From the NCBI RefSeq assembly GCF_001421015.2, contig NZ_CP013023.1, forward strand, positions 3,031,501 through 3,095,500: 64,000 nucleotides of DNA, in the 5' to 3' direction. The notes under the pieces were generated by a model. It was not told the origin of the DNA. It saw nothing but the letters and a program-made list of their open reading frames with translations, and made no database searches. Source of the stretch: Paenibacillus bovis (GTDB lineage Bacteria > Bacillota > Bacilli > Paenibacillales > Paenibacillaceae). Every line of letters begins with the position of its first letter. The stretch's first letter is position 1. Both the position numbers and the translations under genes were made by a program. Below are positions 11,085 to 20,253 of this stretch, piece after piece.

Positions 11085-12146
11085 ATGAAAACAGCTAAAA
11101 TGGTATTATCGATTGGAATGACAGCATTATTAAGCCTGCCTTTGGCGACCGCTTATGCGGAGAGTGCTACTGCAGCAAATCAGGAATCATCGTCTTCAAC
11201 TGCTGCATCGCAGGGGATAAACGCTGCTTTTTTCCAGCAGCAAAAACAGGCGGTTATTCGTGATATGGCGGGCAGTTCTGTAAATGGATCGACAGAATCG
11301 AATACTGCCGGTTCAACAGCCCAGGCAAGCGAAGCGAAACAGCTGCTGAATGCGGATTATACGTATATGACCGTAACGGGTGAAGTATACAGCTCCAAAC
11401 GAGGCTATCTGGGTGCTGCCAAACGTGATGATGAAATCAACAATTCTACTACTGTTACCCAGTTTAACCCGAATAATACGTTCCCGGTGAATCAGATTAA
11501 TGGTGGAACAACAGGAGCATTTGAACGTCGTCAGCTCGACTTTGAAGGTTTTGACAGTATTACTTCCGATATTACACTGCCTGCTGTAAGCGGTCTGGGT
11601 GAAGGGGAGCAGCCGTGGGTTTATTATGGCTTTGATTCCGAGCGAGGCCCTTCGATTGAAGGAGGTTATTCCTACCAGACCGGTACACACCGCTGGCTGC
11701 CTTATATCCGCTCTAATGGATTCTACTATGGAGACTCTTCTGTGCAAAAGTATGATGGCAACCAGATTAAAAGCGTCAAGTTCTATCTGGCCAAAACAGT
11801 CAGTACCGATACGTATTATAATGCCTACTTTGTCGTCGATAATTCCCAGATCCTGATCGCGCCAACCAAATGGATGGATAGCGACACTGATTCGACTTCT
11901 GTCAAAAGAGTGACATCTATTGCCAAAAAAGCATTTGATGGCAACAATATACAGGGAACAACCATGAATCAGCGTTACGAGAATGTACAGGTATCACGCT
12001 TTAATGAAGAGCAGGCTTATCCATGGAGTCAATATACCGAATATACAGAGCAGCGTAATGGTAAATGGTATGGCACGCTCGATAACTCACCTGCTTATGT
12101 ACATCGCAACTGGATCAACAGCTCGATTTTCAAATCAAGCAATTAA
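11085..12146 (+). CDS. Secreted protein of unknown function
   Basis: A 353-residue exported protein with a typical signal peptide (residues 1-25, ending TAYAES). A Ser/Thr/Ala/Gln-rich low-complexity segment covers about 26-90. A globular region of about 260 residues follows, rich in Tyr, Trp and Gly (QPWVYYGFDSERGPS, HRWLPYIRSNGFYYG, NAYFVVDNSQILIAP). It vaguely recalls YrpD-type secreted Bacillus proteins, but I cannot confirm that and assign no function. The start is preceded by AAAGGA at good spacing. A strong hairpin terminator follows. Expression may be co-controlled with the divergent GHL10-like gene. Confidence 0.85.
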   Translation: MKTAKMVLSIGMTALLSLPLATAYAESATAANQESSSSTAASQGINAAFFQQQKQAVIRDMAGSSVNGSTESNTAGSTAQASEAKQLLNADYTYMTVTGEVYSSKRGYLGAAKRDDEINNSTTVTQFNPNNTFPVNQINGGTTGAFERRQLDFEGFDSITSDITLPAVSGLGEGEQPWVYYGFDSERGPSIEGGYSYQTGTHRWLPYIRSNGFYYGDSSVQKYDGNQIKSVKFYLAKTVSTDTYYNAYFVVDNSQILIAPTKWMDSDTDSTSVKRVTSIAKKAFDGNNIQGTTMNQRYENVQVSRFNEEQAYPWSQYTEYTEQRNGKWYGTLDNSPAYVHRNWINSSIFKSSN

Positions 12147-12218
12147 GGAAAAGAACAGGCTGATTATACAGTTTGCCATATAATTGTAAGCCATAAGCGC
12201 AAGTACAAGATAATAGTC

Positions 12219-12268
12219 ACCAAAAAGGACAGACTGGCATAAATGCTGCCATGTCTGTCCTTTTTGGT
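12219..12268. terminator. Bidirectional intrinsic terminator
   Basis: Perfect 16-bp inverted repeat: ACCAAAAAGGACAGAC at 12219-12234 pairs with its complement at 12253-12268. The stem ends are A/T tracts, so it can stop transcripts from both the secreted-protein gene (+) and the DUF3219-like gene (-). Confidence 0.85.
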
Positions 12269-12307
12269 ATAGATTTTGAAATTTGCTTCTTTTAATAAAG
12301 TTTTCTG

Positions 12308-12643
12308 CTATCCATTGCTAGGAATTGTCTCGATCAACTCCAGATGAACATCCACCGTATCGCTGTCCTTCTCCAGCCGGGGAACCGAAGTGAAATAGTT
12401 GTGAACAGCTGCCTGGAATTGCAGCTGACGATCAGGCACCTGAACTTCTACCGTTGGATGGTATAGAAGAGTTGTTACATCATGATATTCCTGCCCGCCG
12501 GTAATTACAAAATCAAATGAAATCCATTTACGTTCCGGCTCACTGGAATTCCCGGAAGGAGAAAAAAGTTTGTCCTCGTACTGAGTCGCCTGAATCTCCA
12601 GATCGCCCAGCCGGATTAACACAGGGGTATCGGAATGAGTCAT
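12308..12643 (-). CDS. DUF3219-like small protein
   Basis: A 111-residue soluble protein, rich in beta-strand-like segments. The stretch EYHDVTTLLYHPTVEVQVPD and the following AAVHNYFTS resemble the DUF3219 (YkvR-like) family of Bacillales as I remember it; the biochemical role is unknown. Start 12643 is chosen because GAGGAGGTAA lies just upstream; a longer frame beginning 12 codons earlier would overlap that site. It follows thrS in the same direction after 66 nt, so it could be read through from thrS. Confidence 0.7.
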   Translation of the reverse strand: MTHSDTPVLIRLGDLEIQATQYEDKLFSPSGNSSEPERKWISFDFVITGGQEYHDVTTLLYHPTVEVQVPDRQLQFQAAVHNYFTSVPRLEKDSDTVDVHLELIETIPSNG

Positions 12644-12709
12644 AAGAAGGTTACCTCCTCGGCAAATTTTTGTTCTCATCTATGTTACCCGTCTGTTGCT
12701 GTTTATCAA

Positions 12710-14650
12710 TCAGCGATGATGCAATTCGGATTTTTGATCAATTTGCGCTTGCAGATGTACAATAATTTCATCTATAGCAATCATTTGCTGGGCATCTTCG
12801 TTGTATTTGCGTACATTCACACTGCCAGACTGCTGTTCCTTTTCTCCAACGACCAGGATATAGGGAATCTTCTCCTGTTGGGCTTCACGCATTTTGTAAC
12901 CCAGCTTGTTGTTGCTACTATCGGCATCGATTCGAAAACCGGCATCCGCTAGGATTTTTTTTACTTGCAAAGCGTAATCCAGATAATGATCGGATACAGG
13001 CAGGATTCGGGCCTGCACGGGAGCGAGCCAGAGAGGGAAAGCACCTGCATAATGTTCAGTGAGAATACCCAGGAAGCGGTCTACCGATCCATAGATTGCC
13101 CGGTGAATTACTACAGGACGATGTCGCTGGCTGTCTTCTCCAATATAGGAGAGATCAAATTTTTCCGGCATCTGAAAATCCAGCTGAATAGTACCGCACT
13201 GCCAACTGCGCTTGAGCGCATCGAGAATATGAAAATCGATTTTTGGACCATAAAAGGCTCCATCGCCTTCATTCAGACGATATTCCACGCCGCGCGCGTC
13301 CAATACATTGCGCAGCGCCTGCTCTGCCTGATCCCACAGTTCCTCGGATCCCATAGAATCTTCCGGGCGAGTAGAGAGCTCGATCTCGTACTGGAAACCA
13401 AAAACAGCATACATATCATCGATAAGCTCTATCGCTTGGTGAATCTCGGATTCGATCTGCTCAGGCAGCACATAGATATGAGCATCATCCTGACAGAATG
13501 TACGTACTCGCATCATTCCGTTTAAAGCACCCGAGAATTCATGACGATGCACCTGCCCGAATTCCATCATACGAATCGGCAGATCACGATAAGAGTGCAA
13601 TTCGTTTTTGTAAATGAGCATATGCCCCGGGCAATTCATTGGCTTGAGCGCAAAACTTTCCTGATCAACCTGGGAAAAATACATATTGTCCTTGTAATGA
13701 TCCCAGTGACCGGATTGTTCCCACAGCTGCTGATTCATCATGATCGGTGTGCGAACTTCCTGATAACCGCGGCTTAACTGCTGTTTGCGTGAGAAATTTT
13801 CCAGCTCCGTACGCAGCGCCATGCCGCGTGGCAGATAAAATGGCATGCCGGGTGCTTCTTCCGAGAACATAAACAATTTGAGCTCCCGACCCAGTTTGCG
13901 ATGATCCCGCTTGCGTGCTTCTTCCAGTAGCTGCAGATGAGCTTGCAGCTGCGCTTTATTGGCAAAAGCAGTCCCATAAATACGCTGTAATACTGGCTTC
14001 GATGCATCGCCGCGCCAGTAAGCTCCCGCTACACTCATTAGCTTGAATGCCTGCAATTTGCCTGTAGAAGGTAAATGAGGACCACGATCCAGATCAATAA
14101 ATTCACCCTGCTCATAGACGGAGAAGGATAGCTCTTCGGCCTGATCCGCGATCATCTCTAGCTTGTAATGCTCGCCCTGAGCAGTGAATAACGAAATGGC
14201 CTCTTCCCGATTCAGTTCCTTGCGGTGAATAGGGAGATTCTCGGCAATAATTCGCTGCATTTCCTGTTCAATCTCCTGAAAATCAGCAGAAGAGAGAGGA
14301 CGATCCAGCTCGAAATCATAATAAAACCCATCAGCTACTGCAAGGCCGATTCCGAGTCTAACCTGCTCTGCACCATACAGCCGCTTAATCGCCTGGGCCA
14401 GAATATGAGCAGCACTGAGTCGGTAAATAGGCAGGCTCAATTCATTATCTGCTGTAATAATCTCAAGTTCACTAGGAGCATGCAAAGGTGTATGAAGATC
14501 TACGAGCTGTCCGTTCACTTTGGCTGCAATGGCACTTTTGCCAAGGCTGCTGCTGATAGAAGCAGCGACTTCTCCAGCTGAACTACCGAAAGGAATCTCG
14601 CGGACAGAACCGTTAGGGAGTTGAATATGGATTGACTGTAAATTAGACAT
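12710..14650 (-). CDS. thrS: Threonyl-tRNA synthetase
   Basis: Charges tRNA-Thr with threonine in the cytosol. The 646-residue frame has the full bacterial layout. An N-terminal TGS domain comes first (about 1-62), then the editing domain with the HILAQAIKRLYG-type segment. The class II catalytic core has the zinc-ligand motif PMNCPGHM and the motif-2 loop RHEFSGALNGMMRVRTF followed by CQDDAHIY. The C-terminal anticodon-binding domain is QARILPVSDHYLDYA onward. The start at 14650 has GGAGG upstream. Expression is evidently controlled by the T-box leader upstream (see separate entry). Confidence 0.97.
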   Translation of the reverse strand: MSNLQSIHIQLPNGSVREIPFGSSAGEVAASISSSLGKSAIAAKVNGQLVDLHTPLHAPSELEIITADNELSLPIYRLSAAHILAQAIKRLYGAEQVRLGIGLAVADGFYYDFELDRPLSSADFQEIEQEMQRIIAENLPIHRKELNREEAISLFTAQGEHYKLEMIADQAEELSFSVYEQGEFIDLDRGPHLPSTGKLQAFKLMSVAGAYWRGDASKPVLQRIYGTAFANKAQLQAHLQLLEEARKRDHRKLGRELKLFMFSEEAPGMPFYLPRGMALRTELENFSRKQQLSRGYQEVRTPIMMNQQLWEQSGHWDHYKDNMYFSQVDQESFALKPMNCPGHMLIYKNELHSYRDLPIRMMEFGQVHRHEFSGALNGMMRVRTFCQDDAHIYVLPEQIESEIHQAIELIDDMYAVFGFQYEIELSTRPEDSMGSEELWDQAEQALRNVLDARGVEYRLNEGDGAFYGPKIDFHILDALKRSWQCGTIQLDFQMPEKFDLSYIGEDSQRHRPVVIHRAIYGSVDRFLGILTEHYAGAFPLWLAPVQARILPVSDHYLDYALQVKKILADAGFRIDADSSNNKLGYKMREAQQEKIPYILVVGEKEQQSGSVNVRKYNEDAQQMIAIDEIIVHLQAQIDQKSELHHR

Positions 14651-14739
14651 AATGTGTACCTCCAATGATTATAGTAGTGATCAAGGCTCGCTGCGGACAG
14701 ATGCAAGATATACCAACAGCCAACCGGATCAAGTGGAAA

Positions 14740-15102
14740 AACAAGCGCAAAAAAACACTCTATCCCAGAAGGGACGAGTGCGCTTGGCTCGTGGTTCCAC
14801 CCTAATTCGATCTGCCTGTAGACAATATATGTCATCACAGCGCAGAATCCTCATTGGAATCCGTTAACGGGGATTAGACGGTTGTATTTACTAAGTACCT
14901 GGACAGCGACGAAGGCAGTTTGCGTATCTGCATAAGCAGATTCGGCAAAAGTACCCAAACGATCCGGTAACCGTTCAATACTACAGCTGCAAAGGGGTAA
15001 TTCCTCAACCGTCGACTGGAGAAGCTCGCAGCAAATGCCTCTCTCTCTGAACAGCGCATGAAGGGAATCATGTCTTTGGTCATTGCTAAAATGTGTTGTT
15101 GG
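14740..15102 (-). promoter_or_regulatory. T-box leader of thrS
   Basis: On the minus strand the conserved T-box core AGGGTGGAACCACG lies at 14790-14803. It is directly followed by a terminator hairpin, CACTC..TCCC / GGGA..GAGTG (14756-14780), with a U7 run at 14749-14755. Upstream is a Stem-I-like region with the GA-rich motif AGAGAGAGG near 15040-15050. A candidate specifier codon ACC (Thr), preceded by GGAATT, lies at 14996-14998, about 105 nt from the inferred transcript start. In T-box control, uncharged tRNA-Thr pairs with the specifier and T-box to favour antitermination. The specifier assignment is my inference from position and context. Confidence 0.9.
14749..14780 (-). terminator. 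T-box-controlled terminator ahead of thrS
   Basis: Stem CACTC-TA-TCCC with GGGA-C-GAGTG, loop of 4, and seven U residues on the minus-strand transcript. It immediately follows the T-box core, which can form the competing antiterminator. Confidence 0.88.
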
Positions 15103-15108
15103 TTTCCG

Positions 15109-15137
15109 ATTATAGGAGTGGATTGAAAAAAGGTCAA
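15109..15137 (-). promoter_or_regulatory. Promoter of thrS T-box transcript
   Basis: On the minus strand: -35 TTGACC (15132-15137), 17-nt spacer, -10 TATAAT (15109-15114). It lies directly upstream of the T-box leader and matches the vegetative sigma consensus almost perfectly. Confidence 0.85.
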
Positions 15138-15625
15138 GTCTATTTTTTGAATTTACAAAATAAGTGAGGGTTATCTTGATGTGTTTAATAACACGTAAAT
15201 AAGTTATTCTAAACAAGTTTTTATCTTGGTTTATTAAATAAAAAAGCCTCAAATGCTATAGTTTGAATTTTTTAAAAATAAATAACATAAAGTGCAAAAG
15301 CCAAGAATAAATCAGAATAAAATGATCTTCAAACCATTTTTTTGTTATTTCAATACATGAAAAATTCATAATAGAAAAAAATTACTTCGATTTCTCGCAT
15401 CATCCAGCAATAACCTGAATCATACCAGCTTCTCACATTATTAAATACAGAAAAAAGAAAGCTTCTTTTCAAAACTATATACAAAAAACATGTAAGATAT
15501 AAATCCATATAAGATACAAATCGCAGAATCTCTATATTCAAGTACGGTTGATCCATTAAACAACTATACAAATGGCTGATCTATTAAACAAACGATGCAA
15601 CAACTGGATGCAGCAGCTGAATAAA
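15138..15625. other. AT-rich intergenic stretch, no gene seen
   Basis: About 490 nt of noticeably AT-rich sequence between the thrS promoter and the cls terminator. Frames here are short, lack ribosome sites and look random. A near-perfect direct repeat TGATCYATTAAACAA occurs at 15549-15563 and 15577-15591 (28-nt period). I see no RNA gene. Confidence 0.5.
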
Positions 15626-15664
15626 AAAGCACAATTCCGCATCGCAACATGCTGGATTGTGCTT
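15626..15664 (-). terminator. Intrinsic terminator of cls
   Basis: AAAGCACAAT (15626-15635) pairs with ATTGTGCTTT (15655-15664), extended by TCC/GGA. On the minus strand it is followed by a T-rich run. It lies about 80 nt beyond the cls stop. Confidence 0.8.
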
Positions 15665-15746
15665 TGATACATATTTTTATTTATGCCTGCAAAACTTTGT
15701 TTTTCTAGTACCTTAATATCTACATTATCTACGAAATACGCAATAT

Positions 15747-17198
15747 TTACAGAATCGGTGATAACAGGCGTGCAAAGGATTCGACCGTTTTCTGATAGAG
15801 TGGACGATTATTATAATCATCCAGCGTCAATACTTCGCTGTCGAGTATATCCTTGAGGAATAGATCTTCCAGCTTTTTGGCAGTTTGACTATCGTAAACG
15901 ACCGCATTAATCTCAAAATTCAGCTTATAGCTGCGGATATCCATGTTTGCTGTTCCAACTGAAGCGATCTTGCCGTCAATAACCATTGTTTTGGCATGAA
16001 GAAAGCCTTTTTCATAGAGATAACAATGTACATCAAGCTCCAGCAGTTCACGTAAATACGAGTAGGAAGCCCAGTAGACCATCTGGTGATCCGGTTTTTT
16101 GGGGATCATCAGATGCACTTGTACACCTGAGAGAATCGCCGATTTCATCGCTGTTACCATACTCTCATCCGGAATAAAATAAGGTGTCTGAATCATGATG
16201 CTTTCCTTGGCTTCATACATCATTTTGATATAAGAGTATTTGATCGTCTCCAGACTGCTATCGGGTCCACTGGATACAATCTGCATACCAATATTGCCGG
16301 TAAAAGGCTTGGATACTGCAAACAATGAGAAATCGCCAGACATATGTGTATTCAGGGCAAGATGCCAGTCGCGCAAGAAATGTGTCTGCATCTGCAGAAT
16401 AGAAGAACCTTCTACACGCAGATGGGTATCGCGCCAGTAACCGAATTTCTTTACCAGACCCAGATATTCATCTCCTACATTAAAGCCGCCAATATAACCG
16501 ATCAGTCCGTCAATAATAACAACCTTGCGATGATTGCGGTAATTGACTTTGAAATTGATCAGCGGAATACTCGGCGGGAAAAAGGCTGCTGCATGTCCGC
16601 CTGCTGCTACAAAGTCCTTGAGAAACGCTTTGTTCACTTTGGAGCTGCCCCAGGCATCATAGATCAGACGAACCGTAACTCCTTCCAGAGCTTTTGCTGT
16701 CAGCAGATCCAGCAGTCTGCGGCCGAGATCATCCTTTTGAATAATATAATATTGAATATGAATATAATCCTGTGCCTTGGCGATATCTTCAAACAGTGCA
16801 TCGAATTTCTCACGTCCATCTGCAAATATGCGTACAGCATTATCCTGCGTATACAGCGAATAATTGCTGATGAGATGAAGATGTACCAGCTCATGATACC
16901 GACTGATAGAGTGGTCATTGAATTTGAACTTTTTTTCTTTAAATTCAATCCGCTGATCTTCTACGACAGATTCGATAATAGAGCGGAATTCCTTACGGAG
17001 GCGAAAACGTTTGACACGGCTAAGATTTTGTCCCAAAAACAGGTAGACAAGGAAGCCTGCAATCGGAATAAAAAGCAGTACCATAAGCCAGGCCCAGGTT
17101 GCTCCTACATTGCGGCGTTCGAGAAATACGATAAACAGCGCAAGAAAAAGGTTGATCACAAGCAAAATCCAGGAGAAATGCGCATAAAAATCGGCCAT
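15747..17198 (-). CDS. cls: Cardiolipin synthase
   Basis: Membrane enzyme that joins two phosphatidylglycerol molecules to give cardiolipin and glycerol. The frame is 483 residues, typical of bacterial Cls. Two N-terminal membrane helices (about 6-30 and 36-58) precede two phospholipase-D HKD motifs. The first is HRKVVIIDGLIGYIGG and the second HAKTMVIDGKIASVGTAN, each followed by the expected Gly/Asn-rich turn. The start has a GGTGGGA-type site. It is monocistronic, with its own terminator downstream. Together with mprF in this window it points to active control of anionic lipid content, though the two are not linked. Confidence 0.95.
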   Translation of the reverse strand: MADFYAHFSWILLVINLFLALFIVFLERRNVGATWAWLMVLLFIPIAGFLVYLFLGQNLSRVKRFRLRKEFRSIIESVVEDQRIEFKEKKFKFNDHSISRYHELVHLHLISNYSLYTQDNAVRIFADGREKFDALFEDIAKAQDYIHIQYYIIQKDDLGRRLLDLLTAKALEGVTVRLIYDAWGSSKVNKAFLKDFVAAGGHAAAFFPPSIPLINFKVNYRNHRKVVIIDGLIGYIGGFNVGDEYLGLVKKFGYWRDTHLRVEGSSILQMQTHFLRDWHLALNTHMSGDFSLFAVSKPFTGNIGMQIVSSGPDSSLETIKYSYIKMMYEAKESIMIQTPYFIPDESMVTAMKSAILSGVQVHLMIPKKPDHQMVYWASYSYLRELLELDVHCYLYEKGFLHAKTMVIDGKIASVGTANMDIRSYKLNFEINAVVYDSQTAKKLEDLFLKDILDSEVLTLDDYNNRPLYQKTVESFARLLSPIL

Positions 17199-17514
17199 TC
17201 CCAGCTTCCCACCTTAATAAAATAGTAGATTACAAATAAACAGTTCACCAATCAGCATACCAAAAAAATGTATATTACACACTAAGAAATATAAAGAAGA
17301 GAACTACCCTACTTAAAATAAGGCAGCGAAAAACAAAAGGGGATAGCCGTAATCATTTTATATTGCATCTTGCCGTTTACTAATCTATAATGATAATCAT
17401 TATCAATTGAAAAAAATCTCATTACATAACTTATGATGAGTAGAAATACGGGCATTTGTCATTCTGAAATCTTGGTATCTCTATTGTGTGTAAATTAAGG
17501 AGGATTACGTACCC
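17199..17514. other. Intergenic region between cls and the ferredoxin reductase
   Basis: No gene in these 316 nt. The right part holds the Fur-type promoter described separately and a leader of roughly 115 nt. The left part carries the cls upstream region, in which I cannot pick out a convincing promoter. Confidence 0.6.
17363..17405 (+). promoter_or_regulatory. Promoter with overlapping Fur box
   Basis: -35 TTGCAT (17363-17368), 17-nt spacer, -10 TATAAT (17386-17391). The 15-bp perfect palindrome TGATAATCATTATCA (17391-17405) is the classic 7-1-7 Fur box and covers the -10 end and transcript start. Iron-dependent repression of the downstream reductase is the direct reading. Confidence 0.88.
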
Positions 17515-18561
17515 ATGCAGCAGCTTGAATTATATGATGTGACGATAATCGGAGGCGGACCGGCCGGTTTGTATAGTGCTTTTTATAGTGGAATGCGTGA
17601 TCTGAAAACAAAAATTATAGAATATAATCCAACACTGGGCGGCAAAATCCTGATGTATCCTGAAAAGATTATCTGGGATGTAGGCGGTGTACCTCCGATT
17701 AGTGGAGAAGGACTGATTCGCAATCTGACGGAACAGGCTATGGTATTTGAGCCAACAGTTGTACTCGATCAGCAGATTACCCGATTAGAGCGTCAGCCGG
17801 ATGGCACGATCGTACTGCTCTCCAATACAGGAGAAGTTCATTATACACGTACAGTGATTCTGGCTATGGGGCATGGTATTCCCAAAATGCGCAAGCTGGA
17901 ACTCGCTGGAGCCGATCGATATGAAGTTACCAATCTGCATTATACCGTACAGGAATTGAATATTTTTGCCGGCAAACATGTAGTCATTTCCGGTGGTGGC
18001 AATTCTGCGGTGGACTGGGCCAATGCTCTGCAGCCGCTGGCAGCGAGTATTACTGTAGTACATCGGAGAGAAGAGTTCGGTGGACACGAGCGCAATGTAC
18101 TGCAGATGAAGCAAAATTGTTCACGGGTACTCACTTCCTATGAACTGACTGGACTTCAGGGCAAAGGAAGCCTGGTGGAACAAGTAACAATTAAGCATAT
18201 TGAGACGGGAGAAGAGGAGACGCTGTCTGTTGATGCGGTTATCGTCAATCACGGGCTGACGACGGATCTCAGTCCGCTGCTAAGTTGGGGAATACAAATG
18301 GATGAGCATGGCAAACCTATAGTCGATGAAAAGCGTCAGACCAATCTTCCTGGCGTATTCGCAGCCGGTGATTTGATTCACTATGATGGCAAGCTGCACC
18401 TGATCAGCGGAGCATTGGTTGATGGAGCCACCGCAGTGAACAGTGTCAAAAAATACCTGGAGCCCGAAGCGTATGATCAGGCTTATGTATCTTCCCATAA
18501 CAAGAAATTTGCAGAGAAAAACCGTCAGCTTGAACAGCAGCCGGTATCATCAGGATTATAG
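17515..18561 (+). CDS. Ferredoxin--NADP+ reductase, thioredoxin-reductase-like type (YcgT/YumC family)
   Basis: FAD enzyme moving electrons between NADPH and ferredoxin or flavodoxin. It has 348 residues. The FAD dinucleotide motif is GGGPAG at 13-18, the NADP motif is [10 protein letters not shown] near 162, and the C-terminal FAD motif is GVFAAGDL. The CxxC redox pair of true thioredoxin reductase is absent, which places it in the TrxR-like FNR group. The C-terminal tail extends over the FAD, as in that group. An AAGGAGG site precedes the start. The Fur box on its promoter suggests it is the iron-starvation paralogue (as B. subtilis YcgT) rather than the housekeeping YumC. That distinction is inferred. 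Confidence 0.9.
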   Translation: MQQLELYDVTIIGGGPAGLYSAFYSGMRDLKTKIIEYNPTLGGKILMYPEKIIWDVGGVPPISGEGLIRNLTEQAMVFEPTVVLDQQITRLERQPDGTIVLLSNTGEVHYTRTVILAMGHGIPKMRKLELAGADRYEVTNLHYTVQELNIFAGKHVVISGGGNSAVDWANALQPLAASITVVHRREEFGGHERNVLQMKQNCSRVLTSYELTGLQGKGSLVEQVTIKHIETGEEETLSVDAVIVNHGLTTDLSPLLSWGIQMDEHGKPIVDEKRQTNLPGVFAAGDLIHYDGKLHLISGALVDGATAVNSVKKYLEPEAYDQAYVSSHNKKFAEKNRQLEQQPVSSGL

Positions 18562-18617
18562 AATTATCTAAGTGAATAATAGACAAGTAATTGTTACAGT
18601 TGCTTCATAGCGGAAAT

Positions 18618-18652
18618 AAAAAAGTCTGGCCTGCAAAGGGTCAGACTTTTTT
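18618..18652 (+). terminator. Intrinsic terminator of the ferredoxin reductase gene
   Basis: AAAAGTCTG (18620-18628) pairs with CAGACTTTT (18642-18650), and the T-run continues to 18652. About 60 nt after the stop. Confidence 0.85.
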
Positions 18653-18793
18653 ACGTATAGCTAAAGTGATACCTAAAAGCATAACTTAAATATTTACCAT
18701 ATTAAAGCGCTTAAACTTCTGTTATATTAAGGCTAGTATAAATGTAATACTATGGAATTAATGCATCTATCTTACATCACGGGAGGTTGCACT

Positions 18794-20134
18794 GTGTATA
18801 ACATTCTGATAGTGGATGAAGAACCGATGATGATCCAGCTTTTAATGAAATTAATGATGTCCTCCGGTCTGAATATAGGGCATATCTATACAACCCCCAG
18901 CGGTAAGGAAGCGCTTACTTATGCTCGCGAATGCCATATAGATCTGCTGATCTGTGATGTACATACCCGGGATTTATCCGGTATTGAGCTTATGCAGCAG
19001 CTGCGTATGCTGCAGCCCCATATTCAATTGATTGTAATATCGGCGCATGAACAGTTTGAGTATGCTCAGACAGCTATTCGGCTTGGGGTACGCAGTTATC
19101 TGATCAAACCGCTGGATTCCGAGCAGTTCCTTGATTGTATTCGCGAAGTACTTATTCATTTGGATAAGCCTGCTGTATCGGAGGGCAGGATCGAACAGCC
19201 GGTATACAATATGCCTGACCATTCAGCCCGTTTCAAAATGGAACGACTGCCCGAGCGTCATTATGAACTGCTCAATAGACTGCTGACTGGTTCGATCCAT
19301 ATCGATGAACAGCAGCTGCTGCAGCAGTATTTGCCATTGAAAGGGCCCTACTATGCGATGCTCAAAATGAATTTTGCCGGCGTTCCTTTTGCGGGTCAGC
19401 CGGATGATTATCGGTGGCTGTGTTATGCGATATGGAATGTAACGGAAGAGCTGCTGGAAGTGGAGGATCAGGAAAATACACTTATTTTTGAGTCGGGTGA
19501 TCAGGAACTGAGTGTTATTTTTCAGTGGAGAGAAACAGATGCGGCAGACCGCATGTCCCATATTATTCGCCAGCTCGAAGCGCTCGGTCAGAGTCTGCAT
19601 TTTCATATTCACAAGTTTTTGCGTATTCCCTGTGTGATAGGGATTAGCCAGATTCTCAGAGGAATTCATTTTTTGGGGCAACTGAATACACAGACCGACC
19701 GAGCTATTGATCTGCATCAGGAATATCAGGATCATTATGTGTTTTATTATGGCAAGTACCACTGGAAAACGATACGACCGGTAGAAGAAGCCGAGACAGA
19801 ATGTCTGCGCAATAATATGATTGTATCCCAGGTCAAAGCCTATATTGATCAATGTTACAACCAGAAAGGGCTGACTATTCATGAAGTTGCCCGCAAAAAT
19901 CATGTCAGTCCCAATTATCTCAGTTATCTATTCAAAAAATACACCGGATTCAAGCTATGGGAATATGTAATCAAGCTGCGAATGGAAGAAAGCCGCCAAC
20001 TGCTGACCCGTACCGATCTGCGCCGTTATGAAGTAGCAGATAAAGTGGGCTATGAATCGCCGGAGCATTTTAGCAAAATATTCAAAAAATATTATGGTAT
20101 TAGTCCGAGCGAATTCAAGCAGCTCCAGGTCTGA
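18794..20134 (+). CDS. Orphan response regulator, receiver plus AraC-type HTH (YesN-like)
   Basis: DNA-binding response regulator of 446 residues. The receiver covers about 1-120, with the acidic site in ILIVDEEP, phospho-acceptor Asp in LLICDVHTRD and conserved Lys in YLIKPL. A middle domain of about 200 residues has no clear family. The C-terminal pair of AraC helix-turn-helix motifs is at about 345-445 (TIHEVARKNHVSPNYLSYLF; VADKVGYESPEHFSKIFKKY). GTG 18794 is preferred over ATG 18752 because GGGAGG lies 7 nt upstream. In Paenibacillus such regulators normally pair with YesM-type kinases and control sugar ABC importers. Neither is adjacent here, so target and partner are unknown. Confidence 0.9.
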   Translation: MYNILIVDEEPMMIQLLMKLMMSSGLNIGHIYTTPSGKEALTYARECHIDLLICDVHTRDLSGIELMQQLRMLQPHIQLIVISAHEQFEYAQTAIRLGVRSYLIKPLDSEQFLDCIREVLIHLDKPAVSEGRIEQPVYNMPDHSARFKMERLPERHYELLNRLLTGSIHIDEQQLLQQYLPLKGPYYAMLKMNFAGVPFAGQPDDYRWLCYAIWNVTEELLEVEDQENTLIFESGDQELSVIFQWRETDAADRMSHIIRQLEALGQSLHFHIHKFLRIPCVIGISQILRGIHFLGQLNTQTDRAIDLHQEYQDHYVFYYGKYHWKTIRPVEEAETECLRNNMIVSQVKAYIDQCYNQKGLTIHEVARKNHVSPNYLSYLFKKYTGFKLWEYVIKLRMEESRQLLTRTDLRRYEVADKVGYESPEHFSKIFKKYYGISPSEFKQLQV

Positions 20135-20253
20135 TCTATAGATAGAATATTTATATCCGTGTGAACAGATCAGAATAATTGGCAAAAGGCATCTGAACTG
20201 GTATGATTTCTGATAGTGCAACTTATACCACTACAGGAAGCAGGAATCCAAAG

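Noticed and set aside
14851..15252. 133-codon minus-strand frame upstream of thrS
   Set aside because: It runs across the T-box leader and its promoter; the RNA structure explains the conservation-like motifs.
15350..15571. 73-codon minus-strand frame in the AT-rich stretch
   Set aside because: Composition is what AT-rich random sequence gives (Phe/Tyr/Leu rich), with no ribosome site.
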